From: Ureibacillus aquaedulcis
GTDB lineage: Bacteria; Bacillota; Bacilli; Bacillales_A; Planococcaceae
NCBI RefSeq assembly: GCF_030418165.1
Contig: NZ_JAUHTQ010000023.1
Location: 1 to 38,009 of the forward strand
Length of the DNA stretch: 38,009 bases
Reading direction: 5' to 3'
Position 1 is the stretch's first letter. The number at the start of each line of letters is the position of its first letter. The translations under genes and the position numbers were made by a program. The notes beneath the pieces are model-generated. The model worked only from the letters and a program-made list of their open reading frames with translations, did no database searches and was not told where the DNA came from. Below are positions 15,421 through 23,047 of this stretch, one piece after another.

Positions 15421-15924
15421 ATGCTAATGGAACGTTTGATTTTGGCTGCAATGTGGCTATTCGGCTTTGTTGGCTTTTTTCTGTTTGTTCCACGTAAAGA
15501 CCGGCGCAAAGGATTGTTGGCATTTATGGTGTTTCAATCATTCATCTGGCTTTGTGATATGCCTAGCTTTAAATATGGTTTGCTAAGTGCACCCGTCCGC
15601 GAATTCCCGAAAGCGACCGATCTCTCAATTACGATCAATTATTTTTTTTATCCCATATTGTTTTCCATATTCTATGTCCGTAGAAGGGTAAAAACGGCTC
15701 TATGGTCCAAATTTATTTACTTTGCAGGTTGGATTTCCGGCATTTCGTTGTTCGATGTTGTGCTCGAGAGATATACAGATTTATTGGAATATGGATCGTT
15801 AACGGGGTATGGGATGTGGATCTATATTGCAATTCTCTTTTTGGTGAGTCAATTCTGCTGTAATTGGTTCTTTAAGGACAAATCATTATTCCAAGCAGAG
15901 CGGGTGGAACCTCATGAGAATTGA
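15421..15924 (+). CDS. CBO0543-like small membrane protein (first of two)
   Basis: 167 residues with about five hydrophobic segments (near 5-20, 30-45, 70-85, 100-118 and 130-148). The motif FDVVLERYTDLLEY is typical of a family found largely in spore-forming Firmicutes and named CBO0543 after a Clostridium botulinum gene; function unknown. Integral membrane. TGGGGAG precedes the ATG at ten bases; a second ATG at 15427 is also possible. It overlaps the next gene, its diverged copy, by 11 bases. Confidence 0.7.
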   Translation: MLMERLILAAMWLFGFVGFFLFVPRKDRRKGLLAFMVFQSFIWLCDMPSFKYGLLSAPVREFPKATDLSITINYFFYPILFSIFYVRRRVKTALWSKFIYFAGWISGISLFDVVLERYTDLLEYGSLTGYGMWIYIAILFLVSQFCCNWFFKDKSLFQAERVEPHEN

Positions 15925-16384
15925 ATATTGGCTCTTATTATCGGCGTATCCAATAGGAATGGCAATTCTTTTCTTCATACCGAAAAATAAAATTCGGCTT
16001 GCCGTTGTGGCTTTTTTATTTACACAGCTGATTACTTTTCTTTTGGGTTTGGTGGTCGTTGAGTTGGGGCTGCTCCAGTATCCAGTACGATTTTTTGCAT
16101 CTATCAATCGGGCAAGTTTTACCTATGAGTATTTTTTTCTTCCTGTCATCTGCGCACTTTTTAATGCCAGGTATCCAAGCAATCGGAGTACGCTTATCCA
16201 ATGCGGATATTATATCGGATATACTTCGATTTTAACGATCTCTGAAATCCTTTTCGAAAAATATACCGACCTCATCAAGTATATTAACTGGGAATGGTAT
16301 ATTACTTGGGTAACAGTATGTCTAACATTTTATTTAACGCGCATTTTAAGTTTATGGTTTTTCTCAAAGGGCAAAGTTCTTTGA
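15914..16384 (+). CDS. CBO0543-like small membrane protein (second of two)
   Basis: 156 residues, about five membrane segments. It shares the SEILFEKYTDLIKY motif and the FYPILF/FFLPVICALF segment with the preceding gene, so the two are tandem paralogues. The start at ATG 15914 lies inside the end of the first gene, implying coupled translation and perhaps a heteromeric membrane complex. No enzymatic motif. Function unknown. Confidence 0.7.
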   Translation: MRIEYWLLLSAYPIGMAILFFIPKNKIRLAVVAFLFTQLITFLLGLVVVELGLLQYPVRFFASINRASFTYEYFFLPVICALFNARYPSNRSTLIQCGYYIGYTSILTISEILFEKYTDLIKYINWEWYITWVTVCLTFYLTRILSLWFFSKGKVL

Positions 16385-16432
16385 GTGAAATGATGGGCAG
16401 GGTAAGGTAATCCTTGATTAAAATTCAGTTAA

Positions 16433-16461
16433 TTGCGAAGGGTAGATTTTTTCATTATACT
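16433..16461 (+). promoter_or_regulatory. Sigma-A-type promoter of the rhodanese gene
   Basis: TTGCGA (16433-16438) and TATACT (16456-16461) are separated by 17 bases. They sit about 85 bases before the rhodanese start. Confidence 0.5.
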
Positions 16462-16546
16462 GGGATTTGAGTAAACCATTCGCAAGGCTGCAGTAAGGGT
16501 TTAAGGGGGCCTGGGCGAAGGGATAGTAGATATGGAGGTTTTAGTG

Positions 16547-16849
16547 ATGAAAACGATGACAACTGAAGAACTAATTAATCTATTAGATGCAAATGAAGAT
16601 CTGAACATTATTGATGTACGCGAAGATTTTGAAGTGGAAGAGGGCATGATTCCTGGTGCTGTACATATTCCGCTGGGTTCAATTCCGGAGAAAGCTCCCG
16701 AATTAGACAAATCCAAAGAATACATCATGGTATGTAAAGGCGGCGTACGCAGTGCCAATGCAGGTGAATACCTGGAATCACAAGGCTTCCAAGTGACAAA
16801 CTTGGAAGGCGGCATGATGGCCTATGATGGAGAGCTAGAGTTTAAGTAA
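16547..16849 (+). CDS. Single-domain rhodanese-like sulfurtransferase
   Basis: 100 residues from ATG 16547, eight bases after GGAGG (16534-16538); the ATG at 16532 overlaps that ribosome site and is rejected. Rhodanese landmarks: NIIDVREDFEVEEGMIPGAV, then the active-site loop VCKGGVRS with Cys63, then GFQVTNLEGGMMAY. It probably carries sulfane sulfur as a persulfide on Cys63 in the cytoplasm. The partner is unknown. Confidence 0.9.
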   Translation: MKTMTTEELINLLDANEDLNIIDVREDFEVEEGMIPGAVHIPLGSIPEKAPELDKSKEYIMVCKGGVRSANAGEYLESQGFQVTNLEGGMMAYDGELEFK

Positions 16850-16902
16850 GTGTAGCTTGAGAAGATTAGTTAGCGGTGTTGCAATCCCAATAACAAAAAA
16901 TG

Positions 16903-16944
16903 GCACATAAATGAGTAACTGTCTACTCATCTATGTGCTCTTTT
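16903..16944. terminator. Bidirectional terminator
   Basis: GCACATA-A-ATGAGTA (16903-16917) pairs with TACTCAT-C-TATGTGC (16924-16938) with a single internal mismatch. It is flanked by an A-run on the left and TCTTTTATT on the right, so it serves both the rhodanese and the leftward TRIC gene, whose last codons lie in the right arm. Confidence 0.85.
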
Positions 16945-17583
16945 ATTTGTATCTATTTGAATTGGTGTACTTGTGGACTCTGCTTTTTTCAATGCTCTCA
17001 CAGGCAATTTCCAATGTTTTGTATACGACAACACGCGTAAAGCTGTAATGACAATGAATAATGCATATAAGAAAATATCACCATCCAAAAACTGAAGACC
17101 GATGATTAAACCGGCACCTGCCGCCCACACGGCATATATCTCATCACGAAGGACCAATGGCTTTCTTCGTGCCAATAAATCGCGAATAATTCCTCCACCC
17201 GATCCAGTTAGAACGGCCGCAACGATGACAGCGCTGATCGGAAGTTCGAGCGAAACAGCATAAATCGCCCCTTGAATCGCAAAGGCGGATAACCCGATTG
17301 CATCCGTGAAATTACCCCAACGGTTCCAATGCCTGATGAGATGATGGGGAACTAAGAAAAATATTGTAATGGCTGCGATTGCAATTTGAAACATCATTTC
17401 CTGGCTCCATAACGTCGAAACAGGTAAGCCGATCAACAAGTTTCGAATCGCACCCCCACCAAAAGCAGTGACGATTCCTAATAAATAAACACCAAATAAG
17501 TCGTATTCTTCTTCCATGGCCACAATTGCACCTGATATTGCAAAGGCGATGGTACCAATAATACTAAAGACTTCCCATGCCAT
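16927..17583 (-). CDS. TRIC-family membrane channel protein (UPF0126/YvgT-like)
   Basis: 218 residues if begun at ATG 17583, eight bases after AAGGAGG; the ATG at 17589 lies only two bases from it. About seven membrane segments arranged as two similar halves, with the paired glycine-rich signatures GGGAIRNLLIG and GSGGGIIRDLLARR. These are characteristic of bacterial homologues of trimeric intracellular cation channels. Likely a cation (possibly K+) channel in the plasma membrane; physiological role unclear in bacteria. Confidence 0.88.
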   Translation of the reverse strand: MAWEVFSIIGTIAFAISGAIVAMEEEYDLFGVYLLGIVTAFGGGAIRNLLIGLPVSTLWSQEMMFQIAIAAITIFFLVPHHLIRHWNRWGNFTDAIGLSAFAIQGAIYAVSLELPISAVIVAAVLTGSGGGIIRDLLARRKPLVLRDEIYAVWAAGAGLIIGLQFLDGDIFLYALFIVITALRVLSYTKHWKLPVRALKKAESTSTPIQIDTNKRAHR

Positions 17584-17825
17584 CAACATTGCCTCCTTAC
17601 ATGAACATGCAACATTGAGAATAGCAGTTTAAAAGGTTTTCGTAAAGATATTTTTAACCTAAATGAATAATAATTTTGACTTTACCCACAGCAACTGTTC
17701 TACAAAACCGTCAAGATTCTAAAATAGTTGAAAAGATAACAAGAATTGTTAAGATAAGATAGGAAATAAATTATTAGGCAGCATCATTTTATATGAAGCG
17801 ATTTAGATAGAACGGAGTAATAATC

Positions 17826-19073
17826 ATGATATTTCAATCAAGTTTGAAGCCGGAAACACTGGAGCTTGCAAATAAAGTAGAAGAAAAAGTAAAACCAATC
17901 CACGCCAAAGTGGACGAAATGGCGTTTTTCAATCAACAAAAAGTACTGGCTGCATTTCGTAAACATCAGGTTAGTGACTTTCATATGAACCCTTCAAGTG
18001 GCTACGGTTATGACGATGAGGGACGTGATAATTTGGAGCGAGTATATGCAGAAGTTTTTGGAGCGGAAGCTGCCATTGTGCGAGCTCAAATTATCTCGGG
18101 AACTCACGCTATTACGTTAAGCTTATTCGGAGTTTTAAGACCAGGAGATGAACTAGTCTATATTACTGGAAAACCCTACGATACACTCCAATCGATTGTA
18201 GACGGAGGAGAAAAAGATACAGGTTCATTAAAAGACTTCGGCATCGGCTACTCACACGTCGATTTAATCGATGATCGCGAAATTGACTGGGATGGTGTTC
18301 GTGCTGCCATCAATGAACAGACAAAAATGGTTGCGATTCAACGTTCAAAAGGCTATGCAACGCGACCTTCCTATACAATTGAAGCTATTCAGGAGATGTG
18401 CGAAAAAATCCGCGAAATCAAATCCGATGTCATCATCTTTGTCGATAACTGCTACGGCGAATTTGTTGAAGCGATGGAGCCGACAGAAGTAGGCGCCGAT
18501 TTAATGGCAGGTTCATTAATTAAGAATCCTGGTGGTGGACTGGCAAAAATCGGGGGGTATATCGCGGGACGAGCAGAATTGGTTGAAAGATGTGCTTACC
18601 GCATGACGTCTCCAGGAATCGGGGCAGAAGCAGGAGCTTCCTTGAATACGCTGGCTGACTTTTACCAAGGATTCTTCTTGGCACCCCACGTGGTGGCGCA
18701 AAGTTTGAAGGGAGCGATTTTCACCTCGGCAATGCTGGAGGAAGTCGGAATGACAACGTATCCTCATTACGCGGATAAGCGAACAGATTTAATCCAATCC
18801 GTTTCCTTCCAAACAGCCGAGCAAATGATCGCATTCTGTCAGGAAATCCAAGCTGCTTCACCAGTTAACGCCCATTTTGCACCTGAACCAGCTTATATGC
18901 CTGGCTACGAGGATGATGTAATCATGGCAGCAGGTACCTTTGTCCAAGGGTCGAGCATTGAACTCACTGCTGACGGTCCAATCCGCCCGCCTTATACAGC
19001 TTTTGTCCAAGGGGGCTTAACTTACGAGCACGTGAAATATGCAATTTGCAGTGCAGTGCAGAAATTGAGATAG
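17826..19073 (+). CDS. ynbB: PLP-dependent methionine gamma-lyase-like protein (YnbB family)
   Basis: 415 residues, the normal size for the family once labelled aluminium resistance protein. Features: the SGYGYDDEGRDNLERVYAEVFG segment, SGTHAITLSLFGVLRPGDE, FVDNCYGEFVE (PLP-ring Asp region), and the likely PLP lysine in GSLIKNPGGG near residue 235. The substrate is unproven. In B. subtilis ynbB also lies just upstream of glnR-glnA, so the order is conserved, here with one membrane gene inserted. It has its own strong terminator. Confidence 0.88.
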   Translation: MIFQSSLKPETLELANKVEEKVKPIHAKVDEMAFFNQQKVLAAFRKHQVSDFHMNPSSGYGYDDEGRDNLERVYAEVFGAEAAIVRAQIISGTHAITLSLFGVLRPGDELVYITGKPYDTLQSIVDGGEKDTGSLKDFGIGYSHVDLIDDREIDWDGVRAAINEQTKMVAIQRSKGYATRPSYTIEAIQEMCEKIREIKSDVIIFVDNCYGEFVEAMEPTEVGADLMAGSLIKNPGGGLAKIGGYIAGRAELVERCAYRMTSPGIGAEAGASLNTLADFYQGFFLAPHVVAQSLKGAIFTSAMLEEVGMTTYPHYADKRTDLIQSVSFQTAEQMIAFCQEIQAASPVNAHFAPEPAYMPGYEDDVIMAAGTFVQGSSIELTADGPIRPPYTAFVQGGLTYEHVKYAICSAVQKLR

Positions 19074-19081
19074 TAAGGCGG

Positions 19082-19113
19082 CGGCTCAGAGAAATCTGAG
19101 CCGTTGTTTTTTA
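19082..19113 (+). terminator. ynbB terminator
   Basis: A perfect 9-bp stem, CGGCTCAGA (19082-19090) with TCTGAGCCG (19095-19103), a GAAA tetraloop and a following T-rich run. Confidence 0.9.
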
Positions 19114-19136
19114 GCAAGTTGCTCCATCTCGGTGAG

Positions 19137-19241
19137 AATCTAGCCACTTTTGCCGATATTCTAGCCACTTTTCAAATTTTTCTAGCCACTTTTTGTCGAA
19201 ATCTAGCCACTTTCTTCAATAATCTCGCCACTTCAAAATTC
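19137..19241 (-). repeat. 21-bp degenerate tandem array, inverted copy (five units)
   Basis: Units start at 19137, 19158, 19179, 19200 and 19221 with core TCTAGCCACTTT, the reverse complement of the mutL-proximal core. Read on the minus strand, its first units match units 1-3 at 8889-8940 over roughly 45 bases with only a few changes, including the same variable stretch TTTCGACAAAAA. Confidence 0.85.
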
Positions 19242-19437
19242 CACCCTAATTCGTTAATAAAATATCGCTTCTTTTATTAATTAATTGATGCCCTGCACAA
19301 CGATATCCAAACCCAAGTAAGAATACCAACCAACTAAAATAATCCTAAAAAACTACCAACACAAACAAAAAATTATTAATAACATATACTGTTTAAAAAT
19401 ATAGTGTAAGTAAATCAATCTATGATTGGGGTTGGAC

Positions 19438-20055
19438 ATGGGGCATCATAAAAGGAATAGAAATTACGACCTCATAATATTTTATTTCGTGGGTATGTGG
19501 ATTTTGAGCGTAATCGGGCTTTTGGTTGCGTTATTGCTGCCAATTTCTGTGGTCATTATCCTTGCTTTGCTGGGAATCGGTTTGGCTGTCGTTACTTTTA
19601 TGTGGCGAATTGGCAATGTATTGATCTTTCTGATACCGATTTTATTTGGCGTGCTGCATTTTTTGCTGCTGATTATCTTGATTGACTGGTTAGGGGCGGC
19701 ATTAATCATCTCTGTATTTATCGGGACAATACTTATTTTCCTGACGATTGCGTTCTTGGGAATAAAGCTGATTGAATATAGTATTTCAGAAGCTTTAATG
19801 TACGCATTTACGATTTTGATTGTATTTGTTGTCTTTGCATTCATCTATATTTTCATTCCGGTTAGTAGTCCATTTTTCCTTGTAGTAGCGGGTATTTTTG
19901 TATTAGCGTTTGCCCTCTATACGGTGTACGAGCTGGATAGTATACGGAATGAATTTATTCGTGAAAATGAAGTTCTGTTTTTTGCCCTTCGACTGTACTT
20001 GAATTTAGCATTTATCGTCATCAACATCATTGCTTCAAACCGAAAAAAAAGATAA
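19438..20055 (+). CDS. Divergent Bax-inhibitor-1-like (TMBIM/YetJ) membrane protein
   Basis: 205 residues from ATG 19438 (no strong ribosome site, only GGGG). Almost entirely hydrophobic with about seven membrane segments. The C-terminal part, ALYTVYELDSIRNEFIRENE, followed by FFALRLYLNLAFIVINII, parallels YetJ of B. subtilis (SLYILYDLNQIK and ALSLYLDFINLFI), a pH-sensing calcium-leak channel. The two YetJ aspartates (171 and 195, spaced by 24) correspond here to Glu165 and Asn189, also spaced by 24. This suggests a family member with an altered pH sensor. The assignment rests on remembered alignment and is tentative. Confidence 0.55.
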   Translation: MGHHKRNRNYDLIIFYFVGMWILSVIGLLVALLLPISVVIILALLGIGLAVVTFMWRIGNVLIFLIPILFGVLHFLLLIILIDWLGAALIISVFIGTILIFLTIAFLGIKLIEYSISEALMYAFTILIVFVVFAFIYIFIPVSSPFFLVVAGIFVLAFALYTVYELDSIRNEFIRENEVLFFALRLYLNLAFIVINIIASNRKKR

Positions 20056-20072
20056 TAGACTTTCCAATAATG

Positions 20073-20114
20073 CTGCAGATTAGATTGGTAATACCAATTA
20101 ATTTGCAGTTTTTT
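20073..20114 (+). terminator. Terminator after the TMBIM-like gene
   Basis: CTGCA (20073-20077) pairs with TGCAG (20104-20108), with inner ATTGG/CCAAT pairing, followed by TTTTTT. Confidence 0.7.
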
Positions 20115-20310
20115 AATTTTCCGTAAAATGAATTTTCACTAATCGATTATCCTGATATAACATCAAAAGTTCTATATATAACAATGAATGTTAGGTATTA
20201 TCAACTTTCAGACAACTGGTGTCATAATAAAAAGAATAATAAAACTATTGAAAAATTTATTATTTGGGGATATTCTTTTATCAAACCTTTTTTATGCTAT
20301 TTCCTCTGTA

Positions 20311-20363
20311 TGTTAGTTTTTCTTACGTAAGATTGACAATCTATCTTACCCAGGTTAAGATAG
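20311..20363 (+). promoter_or_regulatory. glnRA promoter with GlnR operator
   Basis: TTGACA (20333-20338) and TAAGAT (20356-20361) are spaced by 17 bases. Just upstream, TGTTA-N7-TTACG (20311-20327) fits the GlnR/TnrA box TGTNA-N7-TNACA with one mismatch. The spacer itself contains a palindrome, CTATCTTA/TAAGATAG (20341-20363), between -35 and -10, as MerR-family regulators often use. GlnR probably represses its own operon under nitrogen excess. Confidence 0.65.
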
Positions 20364-20383
20364 ACGTAAGGGAGGTGGATTAA

Positions 20384-20785
20384 ATGGGTAGTGAAAGAAG
20401 ATCAAGTGAATTAAGAAGATCCATGCCGCTTTTACCAATTAGTACGGTTATGCAATTAACTGAACTATCGGCGCGTCAAATTCGCTATTATGAAGAACAT
20501 GATTTAATTCAGCCACACCGTACGGAAGGTAATAGAAGAATGTTTTCCTTAAATGACGTCGATACGCTTCTGGATGTCAAGGATATGTTGGAGCAAGGCG
20601 TGAACATGGCAGGAATCAAGAAAGTGTTTGATATGAAAAATAATCCTGCAATTCAAGCAGCAAAAGCAAAAGAAGAAATTTCCGATGCAGAATTGCGCCG
20701 CATTTTACGTGAAGAAATGATGAATAGCAACCGTCATCAAAAACCATCTTTGCGACAAGGGGATTTATCGCGTTTTTACCAATAA
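20384..20785 (+). CDS. glnR: MerR-family nitrogen repressor GlnR
   Basis: 133 residues. The winged-helix DNA-binding domain has MQLTELSARQIRYYEEHDLI and EGNRRMFSLNDVDTLL, nearly as in B. subtilis GlnR. The C-terminal tail (DAELRRILREEMM, ending RQGDLSRFYQ) is the part that senses feedback-inhibited glutamine synthetase. GGAGG lies eight bases before the ATG. Promoter and operator are visible upstream; glnA follows 66 bases downstream. Confidence 0.96.
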   Translation: MGSERRSSELRRSMPLLPISTVMQLTELSARQIRYYEEHDLIQPHRTEGNRRMFSLNDVDTLLDVKDMLEQGVNMAGIKKVFDMKNNPAIQAAKAKEEISDAELRRILREEMMNSNRHQKPSLRQGDLSRFYQ

Positions 20786-20851
20786 ACCGCGTGAATTATA
20801 AATAGAATAATTAAATTTGCTAATTAGGGAAAAGTAGGAGTGTGGAATACT

Positions 20852-22186
20852 GTGGGTAAATACACAAAGGACGATATTAAACGTCTTGTTCAAGAAAAAG
20901 AAGTAAAATATATTCGACTACAATTTACAGACATTTTAGGAACAATCAAAAACGTAGAAATTCCAGTGAGTCAACTTGATAAAGCACTAGATAACAAAAT
21001 GATGTTTGACGGTTCTTCGATTGAAGGGTTTGTTCGTATCGAGGAATCTGATATGTACTTATATCCTGATCTTGACACATTCATGGTATTCCCGTGGACT
21101 ACTGATAACGGTAAAGTTGCACGTTTCATTTGCGACATTTACACTGCTGAAGGCGAACCATTCTCTGGAGATCCACGCAACAACTTAAAGCGTGTATTAA
21201 AAGGAATGGAAGAGTTAGGTTTCACGCATTTCAACCTTGGGCCTGAGCCGGAGTTCTTCTTATTCAAATTGGATGCAAAAGGGGAGCCGACTCTAGAAGT
21301 AAATGACCATGGCGGTTATTTTGACTTGGCACCAACAGACTTAGGTGAAAACTGCCGTCGCGATATCGTGCTGGAATTAGAAGAAATGGGCTTTGAAATC
21401 GAAGCTTCTCACCATGAGGTTGCTCCTGGTCAACACGAAATCGACTTCAAATATGCAAATGCCATTGAAGCTTGCGATAACATCCAAACGTTCAAGCTGG
21501 TTGTTAAAACAATTGCCCGCAAACATGGCTTACATGCAACATTCATGCCAAAACCATTATTCGGTGAAGCGGGTTCTGGAATGCACTGTAACGTGTCATT
21601 ATTTAAAGGCAAAGAAAATGCATTCTACGATCCTAGCACAGAACTTGGTCTATCTCAAACAGCTATGCAATTTATGGCAGGTGTATTAGAGCACGTTCAA
21701 GGATTTACAGCGATTACAAACCCAACTGTAAACTCATACAAACGTCTAGTACCAGGATACGAAGCACCATGTTACGTAGCTTGGTCAGCTCAAAACCGTT
21801 CACCATTAATTCGTGTACCAGCTTCACGTGGTCTATCAACTCGTATTGAAGTGCGTTCAGTAGACCCTGCTGCTAACCCTTATTTAGCTTTAGCTGCAAT
21901 CCTTGAATCTGGTTTAGAGGGAATCCGCAACGGATTGACACCTCCACCAGCAATCAACCGCAACATCTACGTGATGAGCGAGGAGGAACGCAAAGCAAAC
22001 GGAATCGATAACTTACCAGCTTCACTTGATGATGCTCTTGTAGCTCTATCAAAAGACGAAGTGATCAAAAACGCATTAGGTAGCCATATCTATGCAAACT
22101 TCAAAGAAGCAAAAGAAATCGAATTCGATATGTTCCGTACTGCTGTTCACCCTTGGGAACGCGAACAATACTTAAAAATGTATTAA
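20852..22186 (+). CDS. glnA: Glutamine synthetase type I (GSI-alpha)
   Basis: 444 residues from GTG 20852 (MGKYTKDDI, matching the B. subtilis start and length); a GTG at 20840 overlaps the AGGAG site. Conserved active-site segments: [59 protein letters not shown] and RVPASRG. It makes glutamine from glutamate, ammonia and ATP in a dodecamer, and also acts with GlnR as a nitrogen sensor. It lacks the extra insert and adenylylation control of GSI-beta enzymes. Confidence 0.97.
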   Translation: MGKYTKDDIKRLVQEKEVKYIRLQFTDILGTIKNVEIPVSQLDKALDNKMMFDGSSIEGFVRIEESDMYLYPDLDTFMVFPWTTDNGKVARFICDIYTAEGEPFSGDPRNNLKRVLKGMEELGFTHFNLGPEPEFFLFKLDAKGEPTLEVNDHGGYFDLAPTDLGENCRRDIVLELEEMGFEIEASHHEVAPGQHEIDFKYANAIEACDNIQTFKLVVKTIARKHGLHATFMPKPLFGEAGSGMHCNVSLFKGKENAFYDPSTELGLSQTAMQFMAGVLEHVQGFTAITNPTVNSYKRLVPGYEAPCYVAWSAQNRSPLIRVPASRGLSTRIEVRSVDPAANPYLALAAILESGLEGIRNGLTPPPAINRNIYVMSEEERKANGIDNLPASLDDALVALSKDEVIKNALGSHIYANFKEAKEIEFDMFRTAVHPWEREQYLKMY

Positions 22187-22197
22187 TTTCTATACGG

Positions 22198-22225
22198 CCT
22201 GGCACAATTTGTGTCAGGTTTTTTT
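22198..22225 (+). terminator. glnA terminator
   Basis: CCTGGCACA (22198-22206) pairs with TGTGTCAGG (22210-22218, one G-U pair), followed by seven T. Confidence 0.9.
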
Positions 22226-22244
22226 GTATGATTTAAAAAAAGCT

Positions 22245-22280
22245 AAATTTAAACCCACCTCACAAAGGCAGGGAGGTGGG
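22245..22280 (-). terminator. Weak terminator for the leftward 22288-22731 gene
   Basis: CCCACCTC (22254-22261) pairs with GAGGTGGG (22273-22280). In the leftward direction it is followed by TTTAAATTT. Perfect 8-bp stem but a poor U-tract. Confidence 0.45.
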
Positions 22281-22287
22281 GACAATT

Positions 22288-22731
22288 TTATTCTGCAGTT
22301 TTTTGCCATGTTAAGACATTATCTAGCTCGGTAATCATGGCACCGTTATCTTTATCAAATATTTGAATTAACACACGAGACAACTCTTCATAGGTCTCAT
22401 GTGGCTGAAGTTTTAATAAAACATAGACATTCGAATTGGTATGTTTTTCAAAAGTCATAGTCGACTTCTCGATTTCAGGCTCGCTATAGCCAATGGACTC
22501 AATAGCCTCTGCCCGTTGTTCAAATGTGTAGTTTTCTGTAGTCGAAAAGGCAAGGTTTAGCTCTTCTTGAGCAATTTCATTAGATTCATTTATTTCTTCC
22601 TCAGAAAACGCAACACTTTGATCAGCCACATCATTAAAAATCGTCAAAGCGCCACCAATTAATATGAGAAGTATAATGGTAATCGCAATAATTTTAGTTT
22701 TTGCCGCACCCTGTTGATTAAGAATATTCAT
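22288..22731 (-). CDS. Small membrane-anchored protein of unknown function
   Basis: 147 residues with a single membrane span (KIIAITIILLILIGGALTIF, about residues 13-32) and an outward domain of about 110 residues rich in Glu. There is no signal-peptidase or prepilin-peptidase site, so it should remain as a bitopic anchor. AAGGTG precedes the ATG. It lies downstream of the minor pilin genes on the same strand but is separated from them by a terminator and 316 bases. I do not recognise the family. A link to the pilus is possible by location only. Confidence 0.6.
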   Translation of the reverse strand: MNILNQQGAAKTKIIAITIILLILIGGALTIFNDVADQSVAFSEEEINESNEIAQEELNLAFSTTENYTFEQRAEAIESIGYSEPEIEKSTMTFEKHTNSNVYVLLKLQPHETYEELSRVLIQIFDKDNGAMITELDNVLTWQKTAE

Positions 22732-23047
22732 AAGTACACCTTCTTTTTATAGTTAAAGCTATCTTCAACTACAATGTACTCCTGAAAAGCGAAAAAGAAC
22801 ATAGAGTTACTTGAATTGACAATTATTCTGAGGAGGATTTGTTACAATCTTCGAGTGAATGAAAACAGTCTAGCTAAACTACCTAATTCTATGAGTTAAT
22901 TATTTCTGGCATGTAACTAGTAAGATTGTGCTGCGCGAATTTAGTGTATTAATAGGGAGTAGGGTGGTTTTTAAAGTAATCTTTATGCATAAATCCAACA
23001 AACACAAAAAAACCAGCTATTAAAAGCTGGCACACTGCGTAGTTTTA
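22732..23047. other. Intergenic region between the membrane protein and minor pilin genes
   Basis: 316 bases. Holds the minor-pilin terminator at its right end. TTGACA (22816-22821) and TACAAT (22843-22848) are present on the plus strand but 21 bases apart, and a GGAGG at 22830 leads only to a seven-codon frame. No gene seen. Confidence 0.5.
23005..23030 (-). terminator. Terminator of the minor pilin operon
   Basis: In the leftward direction CCAGCT and AGCTGG (23013-23018 and 23025-23030) form a 6-bp stem with loop TTTAAT, followed by a run of seven T. Confidence 0.8.

Larger units (their letters stand above)
20056..20383. other. Intergenic region before glnR
   Basis: 328 bases holding the upstream terminator, an AT-rich stretch without a supported gene (about 20115-20305) and the glnR promoter/operator at the right end. 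Confidence 0.6.
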
